This document shows positions 36,501 to 48,104 of a stretch of 64,000 nucleotides of DNA, in pieces (the stretch's first letter is position 1; each line of letters starts with the position of its first letter). A model generated the notes under the pieces. The model ran no database searches. It was not told where the DNA came from and saw only the letters and a program-made list of their open reading frames with translations. This DNA comes from Neolentinus lepideus HHB14362 ss-1 (lineage: Eukaryota; Basidiomycota; Agaricomycetes; Gloeophyllales; Gloeophyllaceae), in the NCBI GenBank assembly GCA_001632425.1, contig KV425662.1, forward strand, positions 16,469-80,468. The letters are read 5' to 3'. The translations under genes and the position numbers were made by a program.

Positions 36501-36931
36501 CGTTGTTTGGATGATGACCGCAAGTGGATTAATTTCCAAGGGATCGGAGGCTCAAAGTGCTTGGATAGATTATGATTGTGTTCCAACAGGTCGAGTGCGG
36601 TACACTGACCCGAGTATACGCCGGCCCGAGTCCACAGGTCACTTCTGATCACAAGAATGGGAACTATCTCGTACCTCTAGCGTATGTTCACATGTTGCAT
36701 GGTCAATCAGCTACTGACAAGAGCACGGCTACGCAGGAAATGCAGCGATGAGCTCCCTCACCTACGACCACGAGACGGCATGAACTCTAGGTAGGTCTTG
36801 GACTAGTACGAGAAGGCCATGAGGGAGCAAGGGGAAGGCTATGCTGGCACGTTGGTTTGAGCGTGTCTTGTTGCTTCTTAGGACTTTCACCATACATTCA
36901 TTCTACGCTAACTTCTACCGCTACTGCCATC
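33541..36931. other. gene-poor stretch with coding-like remnants
   Basis: The minus-strand frame at 33,558-33,797 (ALVFPIWTTTQSAGLDHGKW and a hydrophobic end) looks like the C-terminus of a real protein, but no family is recognised and the upstream exons are not found. On the plus strand, DARKSKVVAEEFKRSVKVFT at about 35,960 followed by a possible intron and ESLLHLLFYNADIIPRGSN near 36,070 reads as coding, again unassigned. A direct repeat cctatcctgtaac occurs near 36,167 and 36,248. Confidence 0.35.
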
Positions 36932-38100
36932 TCACAAACCGCCGATATGCTGAGCGTTTATTACAGCACCATTAGTAAATGGAACATATAGGGCAGATGA
37001 GACCAGCTCACTATTGATATGCAACACTGCTCCAGTCATACAATTTGCATCCGACAGGCTGGCCAGGAAGGCATACGACGGGTCCATCTCGGCTGGCTGA
37101 GCAGCGCGACCGTGCAGTGGCATACCAGCGCCTAGACCTTCCATCTGCTCAGCAGGGCGACTGCATGCCTGGATGGATGTGATGACAGGACCGGGCACAA
37201 TGGCGTTCACTCGAATGCCTTTGGGAGCGAGCTGGACGGCCAGACGGCGTGTGGACGTGACAATGGCACCCTTCGTCGAGGAATAGTCGACTGGTGGCAG
37301 CACTAAATCAGTCCACGTCTTTAATAGACTAATAACCTTTACCTAGACTGTCGGAGCCTTTGTAGGCGGTCATGGAAGTGGTATTGATGGTGCTGCTTCC
37401 GCGCTTCATGTGGGGCAGAGCGTGTTTCGTGACAGTAAACATCTGGAGGATATTGGACTGGAAGGTGCTTTTGACTTGCTCGAGGTTAATGTCCTCGAAC
37501 TCCACTTCAAGCTGAAGTCTCAAGTCATCTCAATAGCCTTTTATCGGGATGAAACCAACTTACATCTGCTTTATTGACGAGGACGTGCAAGGCCCCAAAG
37601 GTCTTAATGTGTGCGTCCACGACGGTATTGCAATCCGCCTCCTTTTCGAGGTTGCATGGAAGGAGGAGGTATTTTGCGCCTTCCTTCTCGAGATCGAGTT
37701 TCGCAGACTCATACCGTGAGCGCCTTCTCGAGGGAAGAAGATCGCTGCCGAATTACCGATACCACTATCTCCCCGATGATGATGGCCGTCTTGCCCTCGA
37801 GCTTGCCTGAACCGACGTCCTTCCACACATAAGCTTGGTTTGCCTTTATCGTCCCATACTTCTTGGTTCGTGTACTCAATACCAGCTGAATACAATATTG
37901 TGAGGATATGAGCAGAAACGACTGGAACGTGAAAGACTGTCACGTACGCTTGATATTCTTGCCAAGGCCAGGTAATTTTTGCTCCTGCTTCGAGGGCACA
38001 GTGACGTGCTTGTATGCAGTGACAATATCTTGGGATAACATAGCAACTCAGAAATAACGGAGAAGGGGCAGATGGGAGGACGTACACTTCATAGTGCACC
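36932..38100 (-). pseudogene. YghA/glucose-dehydrogenase-type SDR pseudogene
   Basis: Pieces of an SDR of the 'PxGKLEGKTAIITGGDSGIG' kind lie in order: GSGKLEGKTAIII near 37,800; GDSGIGNSAAIFFPREGAH one frame away; EGAKYLLLPCNLEKEADC in a further frame; VDAHIKTFGALHVLVN; FQSNILQMFTVTKHALPHMK; STINTTSMTAYKGSDSLG; then DYSSTKGAIVTSTRRLAVQL, APKGIRVNAIVPGPVITSI and VLHINSE. At least two frameshifts break the cofactor-binding region, NNAG has become NKAD, and the final GG of the C-terminal HVNGG motif is lost. The catalytic YSSTK is still present. It is unrelated in subfamily to the SDR at 7-8.3 kb. Confidence 0.8.
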
Positions 38101-38429
38101 CGCTCTGTCGATCCTTATGATCATGTCGGGAGTTTGGGTGTTGGAGCGCTACGAAGAGGCCTACACATCATGATCTTCAAGGTCGCGTACCAAAAGGACT
38201 TGGAAACGCATTAATGCCCTTCTTACCGTTTGCGTGAGATCAATTGCAATATACAAATATTCATCATGCTGGTTTGCACTCTGCAGCAATCCCGGTGGCG
38301 GCGCTGTGGCGTCGACTGACAACAGGCAAGCAGCAAACGAAGACAAACAAGCTCGATGTTCTTGTATTATGTACTACACTTATTGCAAGGCAACTCATAT
38401 CAGGAACAAGTACTAATCATCGAGGGCAG
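38101..38429. other. intergenic region
   Basis: Divergent spacer between the SDR pseudogene and the cyclodeaminase-like gene; no other feature seen. Confidence 0.5.
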
Positions 38430-39549
38430 ATGTCCCTGCGAGTTCTTTCTGCTGCCAATGTACGCCAAATAACATCGAGTTTCTCGACACAAGATCTCCT
38501 TCGACAATCTGCTGTTATATTTTCTCTTCTCTCGTCGACCAAAACGGAAGAACATGATGCAGGGTCAATCTCTTCGCCTCATCGGACGTCCATAGAGACG
38601 ACGAATCACACGGTTCTGTTCATGCCATCGAGGGTCAGAAATGTCGGAACTGCCATCAAAGTTGTGTCGGTGCCAATGACAGATAAGGCGCGAGACGGAG
38701 GTCTTCCTGCTTCGACGATGGTCCTAGATGAGGAGACTGGATGTGCAAAGGCCTTGGTAAATGCGAGAAGCTTGACTGCTGTCAGAACAGCTGGTGGTAT
38801 GTGGCGATCACAAGCATGCACGGCGAGAGTCCTCGATTCTAATGTCAAGATACTTGGAAGGATCACTTCTATCGACGGTGCTGCTCCTGTCTTGTACTGA
38901 ACCTCGACAGTTGACGAGCTTCGGGGCTGGCGCCCAGATATACGCACATGTTTCCCTGCTTCTCCGACAATTTCCATCCATCCGGAATGTTCACATCGTT
39001 AATCGAACATCCAATCCGCGTCTGACTTCCCTCATGTCGACTCTCAAAGACGAATTCCCGACTGTAACATTTGCTGCACCGACTGGAGACACAACTGCTG
39101 TTGAGCTAGCGGTCAAGTCGGCAAACGTCATCGTGACAGCTACATCCTCTTCTGTCCCTCTCTTTCCATCGGACTGGGTTAGCTCTGGTACACACATCGT
39201 TTTGGTGGGATCGTATAAGCCGACCATGCACGAGGTACCAACTGCATTGATGCGTCGAGCCGGCAGAGTCGTTGTCGATTCTCGATCAGCATGCCTGCAG
39301 GAGGCTGGAGAGCTCATTGATGCGGAAATTCCTGAGGAGGAGTTGGTGGAACTTGGCGAGCTTGTAGACGTAAAGAAAAATGATGAATGGGCAGCAAAGC
39401 AAGACCTGGTCGACGAAATCAAGGGCAGAGGAGATGTGACGATATTCAAGTCTGTTGGCGTCGGTGTACAGGACGTCATGATCACGAGTGAGGTCGTGAA
39501 TCGGGCTGGGGAACTAGGTATCGGAACGATTGTGGACGACTACGATTGA
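38430..39549 (+). CDS. ornithine cyclodeaminase / mu-crystallin family protein
   Basis: Two exons (38,430-38,793 and 38,861-39,549) with a 67-nt intron sum to 1053 nt, 350 residues, the family's usual length. MSLRVLSAANVRQITSSF, HTVLFMPSRVRNVGTAIKV (substrate-side Arg/Lys region), LPASTMVLDEETGCAKALV, NARSLTAVRTAGSLLSTVLL across the junction, then a Rossmann motif FGAGAQIYAHVSLLLRQFP with HIVNRT, VIVTATSSSVPLFPSDWV, HIVLVGSYKPTMHEVP and RVVVDSR are all characteristic. Members bind NAD(P) and act as ornithine cyclodeaminase, ketimine reductase or similar; the substrate here cannot be told. Cytosolic, with no signal peptide. The gene is intact although its neighbours on both sides are pseudogenes. 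Confidence 0.9.
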
Positions 39550-39779
39550 TCTACGTTAAGAACAACGGAGGTGAAGTACAACGGCGACATAAGTAAGTCG
39601 TTATCTTGTCTTCAGGAACGTATAGACGCGAGATTATCTTCTAAATGACACCCGCATACATCTCAGGAAGTAATACAATATGTAAGAATCGATAGGAGAA
39701 TATGATGCGCTACATCAAATAAGGCTCAGTGTGTATCTCATTTGACGGTGATTGGAAATCGCTGTTGTAGAACGTGCTC

Positions 39780-41290
39780 ATCCGGTACTAGTTCGTCTCG
39801 CCCTCGAACTTCACCAGGTCCTTCAGCACCTATCTGTCTTCTCGCTCGATCGCCTGCTTGACAGCTTCCTTCCTTGGAGTGATCCGACACTTGAATGGTT
39901 GCGGGCGCATGCCCAAACCGTTTCTACACAACGCTCATCAGACACCCAGCTCGATCGAGACAAGTATAGATCGACAGAAAACCCTTTCCGTTCTCATCAA
40001 GAGCCTTCTCTATCCGGAATCCCCAGAGTAGTCTAGCAATCGTGTCTAAGGCGCCCTGCTCAGGCCGCTGCATACCCTCCGTCCCCAGTCGAACGTCATG
40101 TAACCACGGTCATTGGGGAACGGGCGGTGCTTCAGGCTGTCTTACCACTCTGGCTCAGGGAACTCGCACTCGTTGCGATGAATCGCCCAAACGTTGCCTT
40201 GAACCCAGGTATCTTTGGAAATGAACCAACTTTGACGCGGATATTGAGTAAAGATGCGAAGTGATGGCTGGATGATTGGCTCTGCTCACTTTGTAGTAAT
40301 CGTTCGTACTGGTGCGGACTGCGAGTTGGCCCCACGACGCGGCCCAACTCTCCCCAAGGCCTCGATGAAGTCTCGGGGAATGCACAGCACGCAAAACGGA
40401 AGGTGATAAGGATTGGAGCGGATGTGTCGCTCCCCGCACCAAAGAGGTTCCCTGAGGCGCCGCGATTTCCTGGTCTGACAGCTGGTTCTCGCCCCTGTGC
40501 TCAAACAGAATTTGGAGTAAGCAAGGTTGCTCGCTCTCTTTCGGTGCTTCGTCGGCGACTGTGTAGAAAAGTTGTGACCTCGTTGTCTCCCGCCGCCTAA
40601 GCCGTGCTTACAGGGAGCAATTTTGGTCGGGAATTTGGCGAGAACTGTGCGGAGAATGGGGTGAGTGGTTAGACTATTGTGACCCCACGGAGGGGCGCAC
40701 TTGGGAATGTTTCCATGAGCATCTGGAATTTCTTTCCCGGGACGTTAAGATCAGCAGCACGATGAATCACGGCGATAACCTCTGGGATAACGGGGTCCTT
40801 GAAGGTCGATAATGGATACAACGCTTGCAGCGTAGCGCTCGAAGTGAAGCACATAGTCCTCAGCATTGTGCAGCAGGTCATATGCGAGACCTGGCATTTG
40901 TCGTTCTGGAAGGTCCGATAGTCACGAAGCTTCTGCAATCCGATGTTCATGTGGGTGAGCTTGCGATGAAATCTTCATCGGTCGCCGTATTTTACGACAA
41001 GGACCGACTGACCGCTGCCGAATACAACCATATGCATTCGAGATGAAGGATGGCTGCACACGTATCCAGGAGCTCTGAGGCCTGCAAAGCGTCGGAAATC
41101 CACACAGATGTATTACGTCCAATCTGGTGTGTTATACTTCTTCGCAAGCTCCTCGAAGTAGAACCATGGTTTCTCGTCAGGAAGCAGGCGAGTACAGCCA
41201 ATGACGCGTAGAGGGATTGGGCCAAGTGGCTAGGAAGACAAGACGAGAGATGACGCTCAGTTTTCTGCAAAGTAACTGAGGTTTTAAGAC
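39780..41290 (-). pseudogene. cytochrome P450 pseudogene
   Basis: A full-length P450 is readable in pieces on the minus strand: LGPIPLRVIGCTRLLPDEK and PWFYFEELAKKYN near 41,200; THMNIGLQKLRDYRTFQNDK near 40,950; AADLNVPGKKFQMLMETFPS near 40,740; the I-helix FGAGSDTSA at 40,417-40,440; SWFISKDTWVQGNVWAIHRN near 40,220; FPNDRGYMTFDWGRRVCSG (heme loop FxxGxRxCxG) at about 40,065-40,115. In-frame stops (for example after TPDWT and after EFPEPEW) and several frameshifts interrupt it. The style matches the large CYP families of wood-decay basidiomycetes. All key motifs survive, so decay is recent. Confidence 0.88.
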
Positions 41291-41312
41291 ACCTTACCAT
41301 CTTGAAGTGAAG

Positions 41313-43277
41313 CTAGAGCATTTGGGCATACTCCAAGATTAGTGCAACTGCGCAGATTGCCAACAGCACCATCGAGTCAGAGTAGTTTATCTGCTCAGAG
41401 AATTGGCGGAGTTGGAAGAGCACTTTACCCCCAGCATTGTCGCTCATGTCGTCGTCGTCTGACAGGAATAAGCTTTCGTTCTTATTAGCAGATATGAGCC
41501 CACCTGAAAGGGACTGTTTTCGGTGTATAAGAGTGTTCAATCAAAGTGCAGACTATTGCATTCAACCTCATACTGCCACTCCTTGATAAGAACAATCATT
41601 AAGAAGTAGATTTGTGGTAAGTCGTCGATTCGGTGGCTTGGTAGGTCAGTTTCCACCGATCGAAAGCTTCACGAGGATAGAATATAATACTCACGTGATA
41701 ATACCTGATCTCGCCGGATAACTCGAAGACATGACCAAGGAGCTCGTTCTGTGTCACCTATATAAACCGGACGTTCGCACAGGTGAGCTGCACTCATTGC
41801 TCTGAAGAAAGCACAAAGGATGGGCTATGATCCCACAGTTGGCACAAATAGCTCCCTGGCATATCGCGACTTGAGAGCACAGCTGACATAGAAGAGCTAC
41901 GTACCATTAATCGGATGAATGCGGATACGACATTAAACCACTTACCTCTCTCGAATGTCATTTCTATAAAGCGATGCACTGGCGCTGAATTCCGATCATC
42001 ATAAGTATAGTCTTCGTTATCATCAATATCGTGGACGGCTCCGATCCGAGTATGAGCGCTCCGGGGACTCAGATCTCTACCACCTTCTATCATTAAGGGG
42101 AACATCGCATCATGGATGAACAACGTATCCTAACGACAGCAGTCGAAACATCAGTTGGAATCCGTGTGTGATCAAGGAAAGGACCTCAACCGTTTCCGGA
42201 GCGTTTCTATTGAGCCATGGATGATCCAGTAAACTGGTAATGCTATGTACCGAATCAGGAGCAGTAAAGCACTTCTGAAGGAAGTCTTGTAACAGTGCTG
42301 AGCAGTTCGGTATCTCATTACATGAGTCGCTCCCTATCGGGTGACTGAATAAGGACATCAATAACCTATTAGCAGTACATCCACTCACCACTGTCGTACC
42401 TATCTGTCGAACCATGTATCCCATTATTGTCGCTATCTCTCAGCAACTGGATAGCCAAGGAAGCGACAGAGTGTATATCAGAGCTGACGATAGCCCTACC
42501 AGTCCTGCGCAAGTTAATGTCATTCAATAGGCCGGCATTGGACAGCTTGACGCTGCCATCTTTCGTAGCGAGAACAGTATTGGCTTCCAAGTTGCCATGC
42601 ACAAGACCATTCTGATGCAGATACTTGAGACCTTCGAGAATACGGTTAAGATAAATGGCAAGAATGCGCTCAGGCAAAGCCCCAAACGCATTTTGAATGT
42701 CAGAGAGGGACCCGTTTTCTGCGTACCTAGGATGTGCATGGGCGTCAATCGGACTAGGACGTGATAGGGCTTACTCAAAGAAAATGCACAAAAAGCCGGC
42801 GTGATAGCCAATACCTTCGTACGTCGCGACACAACTGTGCGATAATTGCAGCAGAGTCTCGGCCTTTCTCAGGAGCGATATTTTTTCGTTGTCATCTAAG
42901 CCGGTTAAACTTATGATTCTTGAGGCGACAGTTTCACCGGTAGCCAAGTCCAGGGCGCAATAGACAGAACTAGAAGAACTACCACCAATACGTCGGCCGA
43001 GTTTCTGTTTAGGCAGGCGACAAGTTAGATGACGGCAAGTCGCGCAACTAGATATTTCAATACTCACAAATCGCCTTACTGGAGCCCCTTGTTTGTTGGC
43101 GAATATGATATCGCCTGTGGAGACACGAGACCGTGACATGTCGAGCAGGAAGGCGCCAACGCCGTTCTCGACCATAATTTCGTTTATGTCTGGCAAACGC
43201 TGGCATGATTTTAATTCGGAGTGAAAACGCTCCTTTGATCTGCTGGACAACCGTCTTCTCCTCTGTTCAGAACCCAT
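41313..43277 (-). CDS. degenerate kinase (pseudokinase) of the Cdc7/SepH septation-kinase type
   Basis: Multi-exon gene, start MGSEQRRRRLSSRSKERF at 43,277. The kinase fold is readable: KLGRRIGGSSSSSVYCALDL, TGETVASRIISL, LLQLSHSCVATYEGIGYH, FFEYAENGSLSDIQNAFG, YLNRILEGLKYLHQNGLV, then LEANTVLATKDGSVKLS and HPWLNRNAPE. The layout and wording follow Cdc7/SepH (septation initiation) kinases. The key catalytic residues are lost: the VAVK lysine reads R (VASRI), HRD reads HGN and DFG reads SNAG. Splice sites at 43,008-43,078 and about 42,728-42,774 are clean. Later introns are less certain; the 3' part (NEDYTYDDRNSAPVHRF, then LFQLRQFSEQINYSD) may end at about 41,800 or 41,313. It could be a signalling pseudokinase or an early pseudogene. 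Confidence 0.65.
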
Positions 43278-45206
43278 GCGTTGCTAGGTTTTGTATGGCT
43301 GGCCGTTGGTCCGGGATGCTCGGTTTTTTGAAGACTTCGGAGCGGGGGTGCTGAGCGCGGGAGCTTTACGGTTTACCTCAAAGAGCGGATAAAGAGCGAG
43401 TGTGTCTCGAGTTGTTTCGGAAGGTGAGCTGGGTTAGACCACGTTTGTATGCCAGGGGTTTTGATGTTCAGGACGCGATGTATAGTTCCGTAGTGAATGT
43501 TGCCGCTTTTAATGCTAGTGCAGGGCTATCCAGTCCTACCTGGCTCCAAACAGTCCAGCCCAGGCCTCAAGCTTCTCGGACTCGAGTTTCGAAAACTCAA
43601 GCCTGGCCCAGAAGCCCAGGTATCTCCATAGATGAAGAGAAATAAATGTGTTCATAGCTATTGTCTACATTTTGGTAGAATTTGAAGACCATACCTTGAG
43701 TGGAAGAGGATACAGAACGATGCCGGTGTCGAAGTCCACATCGGGGCGTGAAAGCTGTCGCACCGTGGGTCAAGCAGCCTGAGGCGCCAATATTTTAGTC
43801 ACGCTCTCGTCACAGCTGAAAATGTGTGAAGAGTACTATCGTATCCAAGGTATAAATTCCTATTAGGTTGGTCTAAACAACTTTCATGGTATACAATATT
43901 AATAGTGTGACACACAAAGCGAGTGGTGTCGGTGGTGTCTGAAGCCTTAGATCTGCCAGTGTGCCACCACTGGCTGCTCTTACACTTTCGACAATATTTT
44001 GCTCACTGCCATTCGTCAACTGTTTGAGATATTCTAAAATTTGGCTTCACACATGTAGTATGTAGCGGATTGCAAGTCAGAGCGAATGCGCTGCGAGGAG
44101 GCATCCCGTGTTCTGATATCACCCGTGTGTCACAGCAAGTATGGTGCAACGTTCGAGGGTCCTGCATTTCAGTGCTATACATGCGGGTCAATGGATTATA
44201 TACACCACTTGTAACCATAGGAAACGCAAACCCGTCAATATGTGTATACGAGCGACAAGCATGGCGGCACCAACCGTCCGACGTGTATTAAATATCTTCG
44301 ACGCGCTGAATCGAGTCCGCTCTCTAACCTCGAAACCCTCAAACCCTCCACCACACAAGATCATGATGGACCCGTACCAGTTCATGATGTGGCATAACAG
44401 GACTCGCGTAATTCTTCTGCAACCTCTTCAATCCCATCGGCCAACGACGATTTCATCCTTGAGGCAAGAGAACCGACTGACATCGGACGCGGCGCCCTCT
44501 CCCATCCAGCACGCCTTCAACCTTGATCCGCGAAAGGGCACAGAGGTGAAGTGGGGGAAAGGAGGACAACAAAGATGTGATGGAACGGGAAGAAGACACC
44601 AAACGAATGTGTGGCTGAAGGAAGTGGACAATGCCTGGAAATGTGGATATAATAACAATGGAGGGGTGGAAGCCAGAATATGGTGTTGAGAAGTACAACA
44701 ATGACACGGCGCTAAGGGAATGCATGGCACGACAAGGGGGAAAACAGCTGACTACCAGATTCTGAGGAGAAAAGGGAGTATCAACGTGAATAGAAAAAAG
44801 CGTCCGTACGGAAAAAAAATGGGAGCCAACCGTCATCCGAGACGATCGAAGCAATTGATCCTGGGTTTGCCCGAAGCCATATTGAATGGAGCTATATGTG
44901 CGCCGACGCAGCGCGGAGACGAAGCGATATATCGGAAGTTCGCCGTAGATATACTGAAGGAGTGGAAGCCGAGGACGTCCATCGTAGTCGGCCAAACCGG
45001 GCGTACTATCACCGTTGCTTGAATCCGTCCTTCATCATTGCCTTGTACACCTCGACCGGACCTCCTATCACTTCGGGACAATCGCAACCTAGAACAGAGA
45101 TCCACATAAATACCACCCCAGCATCGAAACTTGTGATAACAACACGACCAGGCCTGTCCATGCCCGAACGTGCTCCGCCCCTAAGGAGAAAACGACGGAG
45201 GCACGT
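43278..45206. other. intergenic region
   Basis: No recognised gene. Near 43,555-43,625 a GC-rich stretch has inverted copies of caagcctggccc / ggcctcaagct, like short fungal repeat elements. Open frames at 44,141-44,689 (plus) and 44,453-44,995 (minus) overlap each other and lack family features; this part is probably the 3' side of the casein kinase gene. Confidence 0.45.
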
Positions 45207-46463
45207 TTACCACAGATTGGTGTCATCAGGACCACGCCGCTGTTGGCCCACGGCGCCCGGCATAGCCGCCTGCTGCTGTTGACGAGTGTGCGAGCGGAGC
45301 CTATTTACACACGGGTCAAAAGAAAAGATTGAGAATCAGTAACAAGAACTTACATTCGGTCACTTACACGGGGTTCCTCCTCTTCCTGCACAACCTTCCT
45401 CCTACGAGCAATAGCCTTCTGAGAAATGCTCGCACTGTCCTCCTCTTGGGCACCTTTCTGGACGCTCCAGTCGAAGACGTAGTCGTACTGGAAGCCCTCA
45501 CGGACGAAAAGGTCCCGAAAGAGTTTGCGAAGGTAGGAATAGTCAGGCTTGTCGTCGAAGCGGAGGGCCCTAGTATAGTTCAGGAAGATACCGAACTCGT
45601 TGGGGAAGCCACGACACAACAAGTCAGTGGGAGTGGTCATCTTCTTCTCCATGATACGGTCGTATTTCTGCTTCTTGGTCGCAGCCTTCAGGCCTTGCCA
45701 TGGGAGAGAGCCACGGAGGAAATACATCAAGACGTAAGCCAGGGACTCGAGATCATCACGCCGCGACTGCTCCACACCCAAATGGGTGTTGATTGAAGTG
45801 TACCGCGCAGTACCAGTCAAGTTCTTGTTCTCCCTGTATGGTATGTGGAGGTGCGTCTTCGGGTCCCTGAACTTCTTCGCAAGACCGAAATCGATGACGT
45901 TGACTTGGTTGCCTCGCTTGCCGATACCCATAAGGAAGTTGTCGGGCTTGATGTCACGGTGGATGAAGTTGCGCGAGTGAATATATTCAATTCGAGATAT
46001 CTGCCACTATCGTGAGCAAGACATCATAATTATGGAACAATGATGTCTCACCAGCTGGTCTGCAAGGAGCAAGACTGTCTTAAGAGTGAACTTGCGGTTA
46101 CAGAAGTTGAACAAGTCTTCCAGCGACGGCCCGAGCAGGTCGAGCACCATAGCATTGTAGTCGCATTCCGTCCCGAACCACCGGACAAAGGGAACACCCA
46201 CACCGCCGGCAATCGTCTTGTAAACCTTGGACTCGTACTCGAGCTGCGGATGCTTGGCCTTCACCGACTCGAGTTTAATGGCAACTTTCTCCCCGGAGAT
46301 GATGTTTTCACCGACGTAGATGTCACCTAGGGGAAATGTCAGCTTCAGGAAACATAAGTAATAGACAGTGAAACGCACCGAATGAACCTGAACCAATCTT
46401 CTTACCCAGCCTGTACTTGCCTCCCACGCGGAGGTCCAACCTGTGAGATGAGTTGTCGGCCAT
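45207..46463 (-). CDS. casein kinase 1 (CK1 delta/epsilon, Hrr25 type)
   Basis: Ser/Thr kinase. Four exons: [20 protein letters not shown] and the loop [38 protein letters not shown] (ATP lysine), [40 protein letters not shown], then [20 protein letters not shown] (HRD), [20 protein letters not shown] (DFG), [20 protein letters not shown] and [20 protein letters not shown]. All catalytic residues are intact and CK1-specific text is unmistakable. The last intron (donor gtaagttc, acceptor aatag near 45,300) joins [11 protein letters not shown] to [18 protein letters not shown], ending DDTNLW at 45,207. The glutamine-rich tail is usual in fungal CK1. CK1 of this class acts in DNA repair, vesicle traffic and ribosome assembly (family knowledge). 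Confidence 0.95.
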
Positions 46464-48104
46464 GTATGGTTATTTCTTGATCAAAAGGATCGAGCCAGCG
46501 ACAGTGTTTCAACGCTCTAAATCCTGGACGACAGTAAAGAATCGATGAAAGCAAGGGCAAGGGTGTCGTGGCGCGAGAATTCCGACCAGTCAGCCGCCGG
46601 ACCGCGCAATCGCCGCATATTATTGCTATAAATATTGGCGGCGCGGGAATTTCTACTGCAGTGCACGGGGTATGGGCGGGGGTCCCTAATGAATTTTTAT
46701 TTTTTATTGTACAAGGGGCCTTCAGAGGGCTTGCATGTCAATCTGTGTCAATACTATCACTGGGGTAGAGTTTGACGCGAGTATAGAATTTGACGAATTT
46801 TTGTGTAGCCTCCTGTACATGAAACACTCGTGGGATGGGCTTCAGCATTAATGACATATAGGTTCTATATAGTGTATGCTAGTATTCCAGATACTCGCAA
46901 TGATTATCTTTTCTCTGTGGAAAGTACCAGAGGAGAATAGTGCTCGGCCTGCTGTACATCAAATCGGGTTGTTTGCTAGGTCTTAGCTGATACTGGTGAA
47001 ACGACATACAGAAAAAGACACAGCATAATTGAATAGTACATTATCAACACGAATAATTATGCCGATTGGTAGAAGCATAAGTGTATGCTCTGCGAAAGTG
47101 AGTCATCCTCCCCCAGATATTGCTGGTGGAGGAAGCGGCGTGAGAAATCGGACTGCTTCCAAATTTGGAATTGTTTCCAAGCGCCACTTGCTACAGCTTG
47201 CTTGACTGCCTGGCTCCGGAGTATTCGAGGTGGTGTCCCATTCGCGGCAGATACATTATTAAAACGTCTCGGAAGATGCTGTTATTATATTCCATTATTT
47301 TACCCGTGATCGACAGTCACTGCATGGCCGTGGTACGTGCACCCGACATTAATGCTGTCCTTCACTCGCAGTGCCCATCTGTCTCCAAGATCATCGAGAA
47401 TATTCAAAGTGTACACATCTATGTCGTAGGTATCAGATGGAACAGCTGACCTCTGGGTCATTTATAGAAATAGCCTCACTGGTACTCTAGAGAGATCCAA
47501 GGTCACTCTGATCTCTCTAATAATGAGCATACCCAGCGGCGACCAGCTAATATCGTTCGGGTCTTCATGAAACTGTCCACGCATATACTACCTTTATTGA
47601 ACTCAAATGGATCTGGTGAGACCTATAATTATCTAATATCTTGCTATCTTTCTCGCGAAAGTAGTGGAGGCTTGAACTACTGGTCGTTCTCAGTAGAGGA
47701 GCCACGCAGCCTCCAGTGTTCGCGGTAACCTTCCTCTTTGTAGGCAGGCATACAAATTCAAAAGAACGATAGCAATATATTGAACCTTTCACTGATTAAC
47801 ATTGTGCTTGCAAATGCCTCGCAGAAATAGTAGATCACTCTGCCGTGTTCACTTGTCCAGGGAGGCCTAACTGACATTGATTGTAAATACATGTGCGAGC
47901 CTATGTCGGGAATGTTGTAAGCAGGGTAGTACACACCATACACTGTCCATCAGCACGTCGTCGAGGCTATTTGCAACAGTGCTTTGGAGACCTACCCGGA
48001 AGTGACATGCTCGAAGCCTTTGAAGGAAATATTCATTCACAGACTTCGAGCATTGAGCACCAGGTGGACCACGGTCAGCGGCGGGGATACGGATGTGGTA
48101 AATG
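46464..48104. other. intergenic region
   Basis: CK1 promoter, then about 1.5 kb without a recognised gene. Two perfect stem motifs: tagagagatc / gatctctcta near 47,487-47,518, and tgctcgaag / cttcgagca near 48,009-48,051. Confidence 0.5.

Noticed and set aside
44141..44995. Overlapping open frames downstream of CK1 on both strands
   Set aside because: They are mutually antisense and have no recognisable sequence; probably 3' non-coding DNA.
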